Assembly (NCBI RefSeq): GCF_003862475.1
Contig: NZ_RRCO01000006.1
Coordinates: 62,001-126,000, forward strand
Length of the DNA stretch: 64,000 nt
Direction: 5' to 3'
DNA from: Lachnoanaerobaculum gingivalis
GTDB lineage: Bacteria; Bacillota; Clostridia; Lachnospirales; Lachnospiraceae
The notes below the pieces were generated by a model. It saw nothing but the letters and a program-made list of their open reading frames with translations. It did no database searches and was not told where the DNA came from. This document shows positions 8,216 to 17,700 of this stretch, in pieces. Position numbers and translations under genes: made by a program. The stretch's first letter is position 1. Each line of letters starts with the position of its first letter.

Positions 8216-8375
8216 CATAAAGTGCTCTAACTCTAGATTCTCTGTATTCAGTCTTTTTCTCCTCTGCTATCTGCTTTTCAACTTTATTTTTTACAATAAC
8301 TATACCCATAAACAAGACAAAGCTACACATGAGTATTGTTATTGTCTTTCCCGCTCCTACTTTATTTTTTATCAA
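8205..8375 (-). CDS. possible 56-residue single-pass membrane protein ending the T7 operon
   Basis: A short frame from TTG at 8375 (or ATG at 8330, giving 41 residues) to TAA at 8207. It has a basic start, one hydrophobic helix (ITILMCSFVLFMGIVIV) and a highly charged tail rich in Lys/Glu/Arg. It lies directly downstream of the last WXG gene and before the operon terminator, which overlaps its stop codon. The ribosome site is weak. No family is recognised; a small membrane protein here could serve as a minor subunit of the export channel, but that is a guess. Confidence 0.4.
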   Translation of the reverse strand: MIKNKVGAGKTITILMCSFVLFMGIVIVKNKVEKQIAEEKKTEYRESRVRALYAGK

Positions 8376-8383
8376 TATGAGTT

Positions 8384-8536
8384 TCAGGCTCTTCTATCGA
8401 AAGTTCCTGCAGGTGATGTATTATCCCTTACATAAGAATAGCTTAATGGTGGAGCAACATTTTTTATCTCCTTACTTCCATTACCTAATACCTCAGAATT
8501 TACCGCATGTTCAAAACACTTCATATATTTCCTCAT
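8384..8536 (-). CDS. possible 50-residue small protein after the last WXG gene
   Basis: ATG at 8536 begins one base after the stop of the WXG gene at 8538. The product, starting MRKYMKCFEHAVNSE, has no signal or membrane helix and no recognised domain. Position and tight spacing suggest translational coupling; composition alone does not prove it is expressed. Confidence 0.35.
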   Translation of the reverse strand: MRKYMKCFEHAVNSEVLGNGSKEIKNVAPPLSYSYVRDNTSPAGTFDRRA

Positions 8537-8537
8537 T

Positions 8538-8867
8538 TTATCTTGCTCTTCTCGCTGCAATCCGTGCAGCTTCCATTTCCCTTTGCATAGTTTGTCTGGC
8601 GATTCGTCTAATAGTAGCTGCACAATTTCTAATCTGCTTTACAGTTTTTAGTACCTCTGCTTCGATTATGGCATTTTTTTTAGAAAATACATTTGCCTCA
8701 TCACCTCTCCACTGCGTTCTGACATCCGTTGATAAATTTTTTATTTCTCCGGCTCCCCTTCTTGACAACTTATTTGCCAATTCATCCAAGCGATTAGCCT
8801 TTCTCATTGCCTCTCTGTATTGAAAATTAATTTGTTGCATACGATATGAGTCTGAACTATAAGCCAT
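8538..8867 (-). CDS. WXG100-like protein, basic C terminus
   Basis: A 109-residue helical-hairpin protein with W-x-G as QWRGDEANVF near the middle, as expected of WXG100/ESAT-6 substrates or partners exported by EssC. The C terminus (ARIAARRAR) is strikingly basic. The frame is open to 8894, but AAAGGAG lies 8 bp before the ATG at 8867 (MAYSSD), which I take as the start. It is the last of three consecutive WXG genes after esaB, and a probable heterodimer partner of one of its neighbours. Confidence 0.8.
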   Translation of the reverse strand: MAYSSDSYRMQQINFQYREAMRKANRLDELANKLSRRGAGEIKNLSTDVRTQWRGDEANVFSKKNAIIEAEVLKTVKQIRNCAATIRRIARQTMQREMEAARIAARRAR

Positions 8868-8901
8868 ACAATCTCCTTTCTTTTCACAAATCACATACTT
8901 A

Positions 8902-9213
8902 TTACTCTAATAATGAACTTGGCAGATCTGAAGCAATTTCTTGATTTACTCTTTCCATTTCCTCATATACTTCAGCAATATCAAATAGCCTTGTTGGAAT
9001 ATCCTCGAGCCGATTCAACACCTCAGATGATTTATTTGAAAGAGTCATATAGGTTTTGATAGCAGTATCATATCCCTCACCTTGCCAATATCCGCCCATT
9101 CTTCTTATAATGGCTCTTTGTTTATCCAGAACTTGCTTCATTTTTCTAATATCGGTGACCGTCTTTTCTGCCTCCTGTCGCAGTACTTCCGTACTTACCT
9201 GTAACTCACTCAT
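8902..9213 (-). CDS. WXG100 family protein
   Basis: A 103-residue, acidic, all-helical protein with the turn motif YWQGEGYDTA near residue 43 and a C-terminal acidic tail (EEMERVNQEIASDL), features of WXG100 proteins that form antiparallel four-helix dimers and are exported by type VII systems. The start has AAGGAGGC upstream. It sits 12 bp after the preceding WXG gene and 34 bp before the next. Whether it is a structural partner or the export signal carrier for the RHS protein cannot be told. Confidence 0.85.
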   Translation of the reverse strand: MSELQVSTEVLRQEAEKTVTDIRKMKQVLDKQRAIIRRMGGYWQGEGYDTAIKTYMTLSNKSSEVLNRLEDIPTRLFDIAEVYEEMERVNQEIASDLPSSLLE

Positions 9214-9225
9214 TTTTTGCCTCCT

Positions 9226-9528
9226 TTATACACGAAAGTCATCTACTAACCGGCGCAATTCATTCTTAGCAGTTGCATAGTCCTTTTGGGATTGTGCAAA
9301 CTTTTCTTGAAGTAGCTCCAACTCTACTATCATTTGTTCATACATCTGCGTTTCCTGAGCAAAGTAATTCATAAACTGAATTGCAGCCTCTCCTTTCCAC
9401 TTGCTCTTCAAGCTTTCCACGCTTGAGCTTGTTTGTCCAAAAGTCTTTTTCAAAGCAGCAATTGATTCCTTTAACTCATCCAAATCATTCTTTAACACCT
9501 GTACATCAACACCTACATACTGACCCAT
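9226..9528 (-). CDS. WXG100 family protein
   Basis: A 100-residue helical-hairpin protein with KWKGEAAIQFMNYF at the turn (W near residue 44) and long amphipathic flanking helices. AGGAGG precedes the ATG. It directly follows the esaB-like gene by 15 bp, the usual place for EsxA-type proteins around EsaB/EssC. It is the most canonical of the three WXG proteins on this side of EssC. Confidence 0.88.
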   Translation of the reverse strand: MGQYVGVDVQVLKNDLDELKESIAALKKTFGQTSSSVESLKSKWKGEAAIQFMNYFAQETQMYEQMIVELELLQEKFAQSQKDYATAKNELRRLVDDFRV

Positions 9529-9543
9529 AATACCTCCTTATCT

Positions 9544-9792
9544 TTATACCAGACTTAGATTCCATCCAGAGTCAATTCCCTGCTGAGCCAAAGTATAATC
9601 CGGATTCAAAATATCTTTTCTAAAATTGTCTACCAGTATCATATCTTTTATATCTCCTGTAAAGGCGGTTTTTTCTTTTTGTTCCACCATATGTACAATC
9701 TCCTCAATAACTTCTTTTACCTTTGCATCTTCATTCAACTCAAAATCATAGAATTTATCCAATATAAAAACATTCACATCCACTATAATCAT
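9544..9792 (-). CDS. esaB: EsaB/YukD-like ubiquitin-fold protein
   Basis: An 82-residue cytosolic protein with the alternating beta/alpha pattern of YukD/EsaB: an N-terminal hydrophobic strand pair (MIIVDVNVFILDKFYDFEL), the helix VIEEIVHMVEQ, and the family ending in which a lysine-poor L..GI..G..L.L motif closes the fold (TLAQQGIDSGWNLSLV). EsaB is a conserved accessory of Firmicutes type VII systems. Its start overlaps the stop of essC by four bases, so it is coupled to it. Confidence 0.82.
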   Translation of the reverse strand: MIIVDVNVFILDKFYDFELNEDAKVKEVIEEIVHMVEQKEKTAFTGDIKDMILVDNFRKDILNPDYTLAQQGIDSGWNLSLV

Positions 9793-12700
9793 TGTTTTTC
9801 CCCTCCTTTTTTCCTGGTTCTTGCCATAGGCACATATACTTCCTGAGCACTATCTTCCTCATAAGTACTCACATATGCATAACCCGGTTTTAGGGCTTGA
9901 TTCTGTTGCTGATAACTTAGCTTATCAAAATTCAGAATTCTTTGAGAGATACAATTTCCTCCTAAATGTATTCCATCAATCTTCTTGGTAATAAACTCCA
10001 TAAATTTATATCCCAAAACTTGAGAAGTTTGATCACTATTTAATGTCATAATGAAGTAGATTTTGTGTAGTCTACCCTTATCTGCGAAATTTTCAAATAA
10101 AGAACGAATATTAGTATATTGTCCTGTCGCAGATTGAAGCTTCTCCAAAAGTTCCTGTATTCCATCAATAAGAATAAATATTGGAGTTTCATCTTGCATA
10201 TGTGCAAAAATTTCTTCGGGTGTATAATCTTCACTTTCAAGAGCTTTCTTTTGCTTATTTCTCTCTCTCAATACCGGAATAAGTTCTTCACACATCTTAT
10301 ACATTCCGTCTAAGTCGTCAATTATTCGTGTATTTTCATACTCAGGCAAATGTAGCGCATTTCCTGTAATATCAATATAATAAACATTTCCCTTTTTTTC
10401 TGCCGCTATTCGATAAATCATTTGTAATGCATTGGTTTTACCTGTCATAGACTTACCTGAGATAAGATATCCAAGACTTCTAATCAATGAAATATTATAT
10501 GGCATAGCATCCCTTAGATTATAAGCAAACGGAAGTACAGTCGGATCTTCAATAGCCTTTCGTACCTGAGTATCCTCTACAAAAATGTCAAATGTAGCAT
10601 TTTCCGGAATAGTAGGAATTGGGGCCGGACGAATTCCATTCCATGTTTCATCTTTTTCTCTTCCCTCCGCAATAATTTTTTGAGCTCTGTCATAATCTGA
10701 AAGTGCTTCATCTACCAGTGCAACTTGGAACTCCAAAGCAAAATCATCCATTCGCATCAGTCCACGTCCCTTTACTCCTTGTTCAGGCAATGTCTCAATA
10801 CGCATAAGACTCAATGCCTCTGTATAATCGAATTTATCCTTCTGTTCCAATGGATAGGCCTGTGTAAAGTTTTTTGCCAGCTTAGACGCAATATCCGCAG
10901 AATACAAAGAGGTAGTTGATAAAATCATATATATTCCATATGCCACCCCTTCTCTGCTCAACTTTACCAAAAACTCCTCAGTATCATCGCTCACCTGGTT
11001 TCTAAAATTACTGTATTGATCAATGTAAAATAATATAACCGGCAACTTATTGTTAACCATTTTATTATAGTCAAAGAAACTCTGTCCTCTAATTAATTTT
11101 TTTCTATCTTCCAGAATTCTTTCTAAAAGATGCAACAGCCTTTCCAATTTCTCATCTTCATTCTCAAATACAATTCCGCCACAGTGAGGAAATCTTTCAA
11201 AACATGCAGTTATCTGGCTGCTGAAGTCTACTCCATATACTTGAAGCTGTGATGGACTGTGTTTTGTTAACAATCCATATAATAAAGTCTGTAAAAAGGT
11301 ACTCTTACCACTACCCGGAATACCCAAAACTAAAGTATTTCCCATAGACTCTAAATCATACTCCAACACAAACTGCTCTTGGTTGCTTGGATGGTCCACT
11401 AAACCTAATGCTACCGGTACAACTCTGTGTTCCGTCACACCTTCTTCCTGATTCTGCTTTAGTCCTCTCCACTCAATTCTTTCTTTTAACGGATCCATCC
11501 ACAAAGGCTTCGGCAATCTGTATCTATTTTCCACAAAGACATCATGAAGGTGCGAGATGACGGCATCCAACTGTGAGTTTTGTTTCTGTGCCGGAAGCTC
11601 TTCTCCGGTTTTCTCCAATTTTTCCATATATTTGCAAAGAACTTCCTCTTTAGATTCTTGTGAATGTTCTGCTAAAAAATTGAAAAGAGCATATAATTTA
11701 TTTTCATTCCTCTCATTTTTTTCAAAAGGCATTCCTTCTTTTTGTAAAATCTCCTGCAAATCCTCCACAATTTCTTTTTGTGAATGAAGAGAATAGTCCT
11801 CACGCTCTCTCCGGTATGCAAACATCAAATCAATAATTTTCAACGCCCATACACGCTTCTTTTCCTGCGCCATTCTTCTTTGATTCGCATTACCTACCAA
11901 AGAAACTCTACCATTCAAATTTAGCATACTTGCAATTTGTTTACTTTGTTCCTCTTCATGATAAACAGCACCACTATATCCTGATTGAAACAGCTCATAA
12001 ACCTCGTCCTGTCCTACCTGCAAATAGCATCTACCCGGATGTATTAGATATGCTGCATCCGGCTTCTTCAACATATCTTTAGAGTCCTGTACATCTTGCA
12101 CTCGCAAACACAGCCTGAATTTGGAGTTACTCCAAATATTCTCATCTACTGTACCGGCCGGCTTTTGAGTAGACAAGATAAGATGTACGCCCAATGAACG
12201 TCCTACTTGGGCAACACTTATAAGTTGCTTCATAAAATCAGGTTCTTCTCGCTTTAGTTCAGCAAACTCGTCCACTATTATCAATAGATGAGGCATGGGT
12301 TCTGATATGCCGCCTTCTTTATACAATCTTGTATAACTGTTTATATTATTAACTCCGGCCTCATTTAACATTCTTTGACGTCTTCTGTTTTCACTTTTTA
12401 TTGATACCAAGGCACGTTGTACCTGACTTCCTGATAAGTTGGAAATCGCTCCAACCATATGTGGCAGACCATCAAACAAATTTGCCATACCACCACCTTT
12501 GTAGTCAATAATAAAATAAGCAACATCATCAGGACTGAAGTTAATAGCCAATGACAGCAAATATGTTTGAAGTGTTTCACTTTTTCCTGATCCTGTAGTA
12601 CCTGCTACAAGTCCATGTGGTCCATGATACTTTTCATGAATATCCAAAAAGCAAGGCTTTCCTCCATCCTTTACTCCCACTAATGCTCCCATTGATTCAT

Positions 12701-14705
12701 ATGGTCGATTTTTAATCCATCGATTTTTTACGCCCAATTCTTTCAAAGAATGTACGCCATACATTTCCACAAACTCAATTCCTGAAGGTAATCCTGAACT
12801 GACACTGTTTTCTTTTACACGATAATGAGCAATTCTTCTTGTGATTCTTTCCAAATGTCTGGCTGCAATGTAGTCCGGCAATAACTTGATTCTATCCTCA
12901 AAATCAGCTAAAAGTGAATAAAATCCACAAAACTCCTCATCATTTTGAATCACAAAGTCTACAGTATTAGGCAAGTCTGTCACAGTTTCTGCTACAATAA
13001 CTGTATGTAAACCAACATTCTTCTCATTTTCAATAAAGCCTTTTATTATTTCTCCTTCGAGATACTCTTGCTCTGTTATGAATAAAACATAATGTGGCAA
13101 GAACTTTTGTACCTTATCATTATCATCAGTATTAAAACGATCTCTTAGTACCTGAGCCAGTTCAAAGAATACCTCTCTTGCCTCTTCTCTGTCACCCGCA
13201 ATATATCTCGTACGTTTATCCGGTGACCAGCAGTGTGGTAGCCATTTCAAAACCTCTAAAGATGTTGCTTCCTCTTCATTACATCCATTAAAAACAGCTG
13301 CAATTCTCATATCAGTATAGCAGTTATTATAAGCAATTTGAGCTGCTAAAAGCCTTAGAATATCCATAGCCGCAGATTTCTTTTCACTGACTACACCAAT
13401 AATACTGTAATCCATCAAATTAACCCCTATCGGAACCTCTTTCAGTTCTTCAAAGGATTTTTTTATTGCTTCACCTCTACCTTGCCAAGGATCCTTTTCC
13501 ACTCTAAACCCCTGCTTGGTTACATTAATCTCTGCCAAAGAAGGCATTGAACCGATCCCTAATCTATAATACATAAAATCTTCGTGGGCAGGATTTCTGG
13601 TCCAAAGTGTATCCTCAGTGAAATTTTCCAAATAGAAATGGGCAGGATTATAAATTCTTTCCAATGCCACTCTACGCTGTTTATAATCCTCCTCAATCTC
13701 AAGCCCCTTTTCCTGTAAGTACTCTGTGTACGATGTAATTCTTCGTTTTTCTTTGCATATACGATCATGTTTAGCCTTATTATAATTCGCAACTCCCCAA
13801 AATACTCCAATTCCGGCAGACGCTACAGCCATTATCATACCACTGGCCCCCATACCTGCATTAGGGCTGTTAGCCATCATAGTTCCAAACATCATAGGTA
13901 TAACCATAGTCATAGATGGTCCTATTTGCCACAAAACGGAAGCAGTATCTTCCGGCTCTTTTTCAGGAGGATTATCAATATCGAATATCTTTTTCTTCAT
14001 AGGAAAAAGTCGCCTTGGAGAACGATGGAAAAGCTTTTCATCCTTTGTATATAGCTTTCTCGCCTTTGCTTGGAAATTTTTTTCATTAAGTATTTTCATA
14101 CCGTTAAGTCTCACTGTATAGGTCTTACTTCTTATATCAACAGCAAGGTAATTTCCAAGAAACATCATGCGAATTCCTATAATTACAATAATATCTCCAC
14201 GATGAAGTTTCTTTTCATCTGTAAGTTTCTTATCATTTACAAAAGTACCGTTTGTGCTTGCATCTTTGATGTACCAACTACCATCTTGAAATCGTAAAAG
14301 GGCATGATGAGATGACACCATATTTTTATAATCAAGAACAATATCACAGCCTCTGTCTCTTCCTATACTGACCATTCTTCGATCTGAAAGCACCACCTTT
14401 GCCAAATCTCTAAAAGCCTCTGTAGACTCTTGGAACATAACAGCGATTTCTGCTCCGCCTTTTACAATATTAATAACATCTCCTGAAAATAGGGATTTAT
14501 CACCTCTCTCTCCACTAATAATATATCCACCTGATACTTCTAATAAATACCATATATCATGAACAACTTCAAAACGCAAATTCAAACCTTTAAGTTCGGG
14601 ATGCTTTACATTTTCCATTGACAGAAGGTAATCCTCATTATTGATAGCAGGAAGTGTTACTTCGTAAAATCCGCTATTAGCAAAAAAAGTTAATGATTTA
14701 ATCAT
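9789..14705 (-). CDS. essC: type VII secretion motor ATPase EssC (FtsK/SpoIIIE family)
   Basis: Membrane-anchored ATPase that energises WXG protein export, 1638 residues. An N-terminal FHA region has SIGRDRGCDIVL, MVSSHHALL and ASTNGTFV, the phosphothreonine-contacting Arg, Ser-His and Asn positions (about 112-175). Two membrane helices follow near 262-305. Three P-loop domains have Walker A AGTTGSGKSE (about 700), GIPGSGKST (about 1128) and SGKSMTGKTN (about 1416). Only the first has a canonical Walker B with glutamate (IIVDEFAEL); the second and third read FYIDQY and LIDGIQ. It follows the RHS gene by 3 bp and overlaps esaB. The intact FHA site contrasts with S. aureus EssC, whose FHA folds are reported to lack phosphopeptide-binding residues. 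Confidence 0.95.
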   Translation of the reverse strand: MIKSLTFFANSGFYEVTLPAINNEDYLLSMENVKHPELKGLNLRFEVVHDIWYLLEVSGGYIISGERGDKSLFSGDVINIVKGGAEIAVMFQESTEAFRDLAKVVLSDRRMVSIGRDRGCDIVLDYKNMVSSHHALLRFQDGSWYIKDASTNGTFVNDKKLTDEKKLHRGDIIVIIGIRMMFLGNYLAVDIRSKTYTVRLNGMKILNEKNFQAKARKLYTKDEKLFHRSPRRLFPMKKKIFDIDNPPEKEPEDTASVLWQIGPSMTMVIPMMFGTMMANSPNAGMGASGMIMAVASAGIGVFWGVANYNKAKHDRICKEKRRITSYTEYLQEKGLEIEEDYKQRRVALERIYNPAHFYLENFTEDTLWTRNPAHEDFMYYRLGIGSMPSLAEINVTKQGFRVEKDPWQGRGEAIKKSFEELKEVPIGVNLMDYSIIGVVSEKKSAAMDILRLLAAQIAYNNCYTDMRIAAVFNGCNEEEATSLEVLKWLPHCWSPDKRTRYIAGDREEAREVFFELAQVLRDRFNTDDNDKVQKFLPHYVLFITEQEYLEGEIIKGFIENEKNVGLHTVIVAETVTDLPNTVDFVIQNDEEFCGFYSLLADFEDRIKLLPDYIAARHLERITRRIAHYRVKENSVSSGLPSGIEFVEMYGVHSLKELGVKNRWIKNRPYESMGALVGVKDGGKPCFLDIHEKYHGPHGLVAGTTGSGKSETLQTYLLSLAINFSPDDVAYFIIDYKGGGMANLFDGLPHMVGAISNLSGSQVQRALVSIKSENRRRQRMLNEAGVNNINSYTRLYKEGGISEPMPHLLIIVDEFAELKREEPDFMKQLISVAQVGRSLGVHLILSTQKPAGTVDENIWSNSKFRLCLRVQDVQDSKDMLKKPDAAYLIHPGRCYLQVGQDEVYELFQSGYSGAVYHEEEQSKQIASMLNLNGRVSLVGNANQRRMAQEKKRVWALKIIDLMFAYRREREDYSLHSQKEIVEDLQEILQKEGMPFEKNERNENKLYALFNFLAEHSQESKEEVLCKYMEKLEKTGEELPAQKQNSQLDAVISHLHDVFVENRYRLPKPLWMDPLKERIEWRGLKQNQEEGVTEHRVVPVALGLVDHPSNQEQFVLEYDLESMGNTLVLGIPGSGKSTFLQTLLYGLLTKHSPSQLQVYGVDFSSQITACFERFPHCGGIVFENEDEKLERLLHLLERILEDRKKLIRGQSFFDYNKMVNNKLPVILFYIDQYSNFRNQVSDDTEEFLVKLSREGVAYGIYMILSTTSLYSADIASKLAKNFTQAYPLEQKDKFDYTEALSLMRIETLPEQGVKGRGLMRMDDFALEFQVALVDEALSDYDRAQKIIAEGREKDETWNGIRPAPIPTIPENATFDIFVEDTQVRKAIEDPTVLPFAYNLRDAMPYNISLIRSLGYLISGKSMTGKTNALQMIYRIAAEKKGNVYYIDITGNALHLPEYENTRIIDDLDGMYKMCEELIPVLRERNKQKKALESEDYTPEEIFAHMQDETPIFILIDGIQELLEKLQSATGQYTNIRSLFENFADKGRLHKIYFIMTLNSDQTSQVLGYKFMEFITKKIDGIHLGGNCISQRILNFDKLSYQQQNQALKPGYAYVSTYEEDSAQEVYVPMARTRKKGGEKQ

Positions 14706-14708
14706 AAA

Positions 14709-17700
14709 CTACCCCCTTGCCCAAGCTTGTACCGGGTTACGAGCACATGCTCCAATTCCCTCTCCCTGTGCTCTGGCACCTTCACAGAAATTAGCACCTT
14801 CTGCTCTTGGTTTCTTAAATTCACCAACTATTGCATCAGAAGCTCTCTTGTATGCCCTCTCTGCCAATTCATAGAATTTCTCTTTACTAACATTTTGATT
14901 CAAGAACTCTCTGGCTCTTCTCATATTACCTTTTCCTACAACTTCTCCCAAAATCTTTCCTGCAGGACTATTAAAAGCGCTTTTTATTCTTGACCTTGCA
15001 CCATTTACCAGCTTATTTCCCACAGCATCATAAAGTCCACCAACAATCCTTTTTCCGGCCTTACCTAATGCATCTCCAACCATATCTCCGGTCAATCGCA
15101 TTGCATTTTCAGCTGAGAAGAATGGGCGTCCCTCTCTTGCACAATCAAGTGCGTTGCCTCCTATTTTAGTGGCAAATTTAATACCATTTTTCAAAGCACT
15201 CGCCATGCCACCGCATATTGGGTCCAAACATCCTGTAGCAAATTCTCCTGCTGTATTCCAAAGCATCTTGTCCCAGCGATAATTTTTAGCATAATTTCCC
15301 ATTTCTCCCAAAATATTTAACGGCTTACCTTGAATTGCATTCATTGCAACATTTGAAACAATTGATTTTCCTGCTACTATTGCTTCCTTTGCCAAATATG
15401 CTCCTGCCTTCGCTACACCACTAAGCAGACAAGTGAGGAAAGCACAAAATCCGTCCGGATCCTGTTTATTTTGTGGGTCATTTTGGCTATAAATATACCT
15501 GTTAAAACTTCTCGGATTTCTAGGATCCCCTATAATAGCATCTCTGGATTGAAATCTGCCATTTTGTGGATCATAAACTCTTGTATAACTTATCTGTCTT
15601 TTCAGAAAATCATCCTGTAACAGCGCCCCAAATCCATATACTGTAGAGAAAATTGCAAACTCTCCACCTGTACTATGCTTCTCACACACACCAAATGGTG
15701 AATAATCTAACATCTCATAACTATTTTCTCTCTCAAGACGAAGTACAAGGCTTTGATTGGCATCAAAAACATCCCAAATCAATCTACCTTCCATATCCTC
15801 TGCCAAAGGGCTTCCATCAAAGTACTGATTATGAGTTATGTTTTCACTATTTTTTCTTTTACAAAGAACCTGTCCATTGTCTACTAAATAATTCGGGTAA
15901 TAGATTTCCTTTTCCTTTTTTAAATCTTTATATGCAAAATCAGCCTCTAAACGATTTCCCATGGCATCATATCTATAGTTTACTGTTCCACTCTCATTAG
16001 ACACCTGTAAAAGTTGTCCTAATCCATTATATTGATACTGTGCCAAAACCTTACCATCAAGATATTCATATATCATATCTCCTCTGGTATTGTATTCATA
16101 AGTATATATATGTTCTGAAATCTTTTTTTCAAGCAATTGATTCTCTACATTATAAGAATAGCTTGCCTCTTCTCCTTGCTCTTTAGAGTATATTCGGTTG
16201 CCTGCAGCATCATAAATATATTCCCCCCAAGTCTCTCCATCTTTTAATGTCTTAACCAAAAATCCTCTTTTATCATATTCATAACCATAAGATATAGGAT
16301 TTATGCCTCTTTTTAAGATTTTTTTCTCTGTAATAAGATTATAATACTCATCATAAGCATATCTAATTTCCAGTACAGTTCCTTCTTCATCCTGTACTTT
16401 TAATGTTTCCAATTTCCCATTTTCATGATATGTAAAACTATGACTTAATCTTTCTGATTGTTTTTTTACTAATCTATGTCTTTCATCATAGCGATAATGT
16501 ACAGTATCTCCGGGAAGATGTGTTTGAATCAGGTTTCCAAAGCTATCATAACTGTATTCTACTCTACTACCGTCAGGATACAACATTGCAGTACAAAGAT
16601 TAGCTTGATTCCACTCATAACCGGCAATACTTCCATCCGGATAGTGTACTCCTACTACTCTACCGGCTAAATCATAGTCAAAGCTAACTTGTCCATTGGA
16701 GTTGGTTGCTTCAGTGATTCTGTCCTGTTCATATCTAAAAGTACTTTCTTCATTATGGCTACCCTTTTCAAAAATTCCCGTAACTCTTAAAAGTGCATCA
16801 TATGTAATTTCTTTACTATCACCAATAGCATCATAGCTTTTCTTTAGAATACCTCCGGAAGTCATTTCCTGAGTACTTATATTTCCCAAGCTGTCTTTTA
16901 GAGAAACTGTTCTTTTTTTATAATCAATATTTGCGATATAACAAGCAGAGCTCTCGTCCTGAGCCCACTCTGCATCACCTCGATTCAATTCTTCTACGCT
17001 ATATTCTCTTGATAACAAATGGTATACTCCAAGCATTATTCCCATTCCATTATATGAAAAGAATATTGCTTTTCCATGCTCATCTTTAACCCATTTTATT
17101 CTTCGTGCCTCATCATATCCATAGCTTATGCTATCCTGTAACTCACCGGAACCTATAGAAACCAAACCGTCATACTGATCAAATTTCTTTTCTACCTCTT
17201 TTCCAAGATAATTTGTAAGAGTCACTACCCTTCCTCCACTATCATGTGCAAGACCTATCGTTTCTCCAACTATTTCAATCTTGTTCATCTCTCCTGTACC
17301 ATACCAGATACGGTAAAATGCTTCTCCGAGAGTTTTACCTCCGGTATGTCTATTATATGCATCATAACCATTTTGCAAAAGATATCCAAAATCAGCCATA
17401 GAAATCAGAGTAATATTTGAAAAATTATCATATGACAATTCTATCTGTGCCTGGAATGTATTTACCTGAATCAATCTATCTGCTGAATCATATTCATAAA
17501 TACCATATCTTCCTGCATCATCTGAAATGGAAGAAAGTCTGCCATCCTCGTCATATTGGTAAGTAACATGAAAATCATCTACTGACATCTCCTCTAAAAA
17601 ATGATTTTCATTATATCCTATATCTACAACCAAACCATTGCTATTTATTATCTTCGTAGGCTGATTCCAAATATTCCATGTATAAGACTCTTCGTAACCA

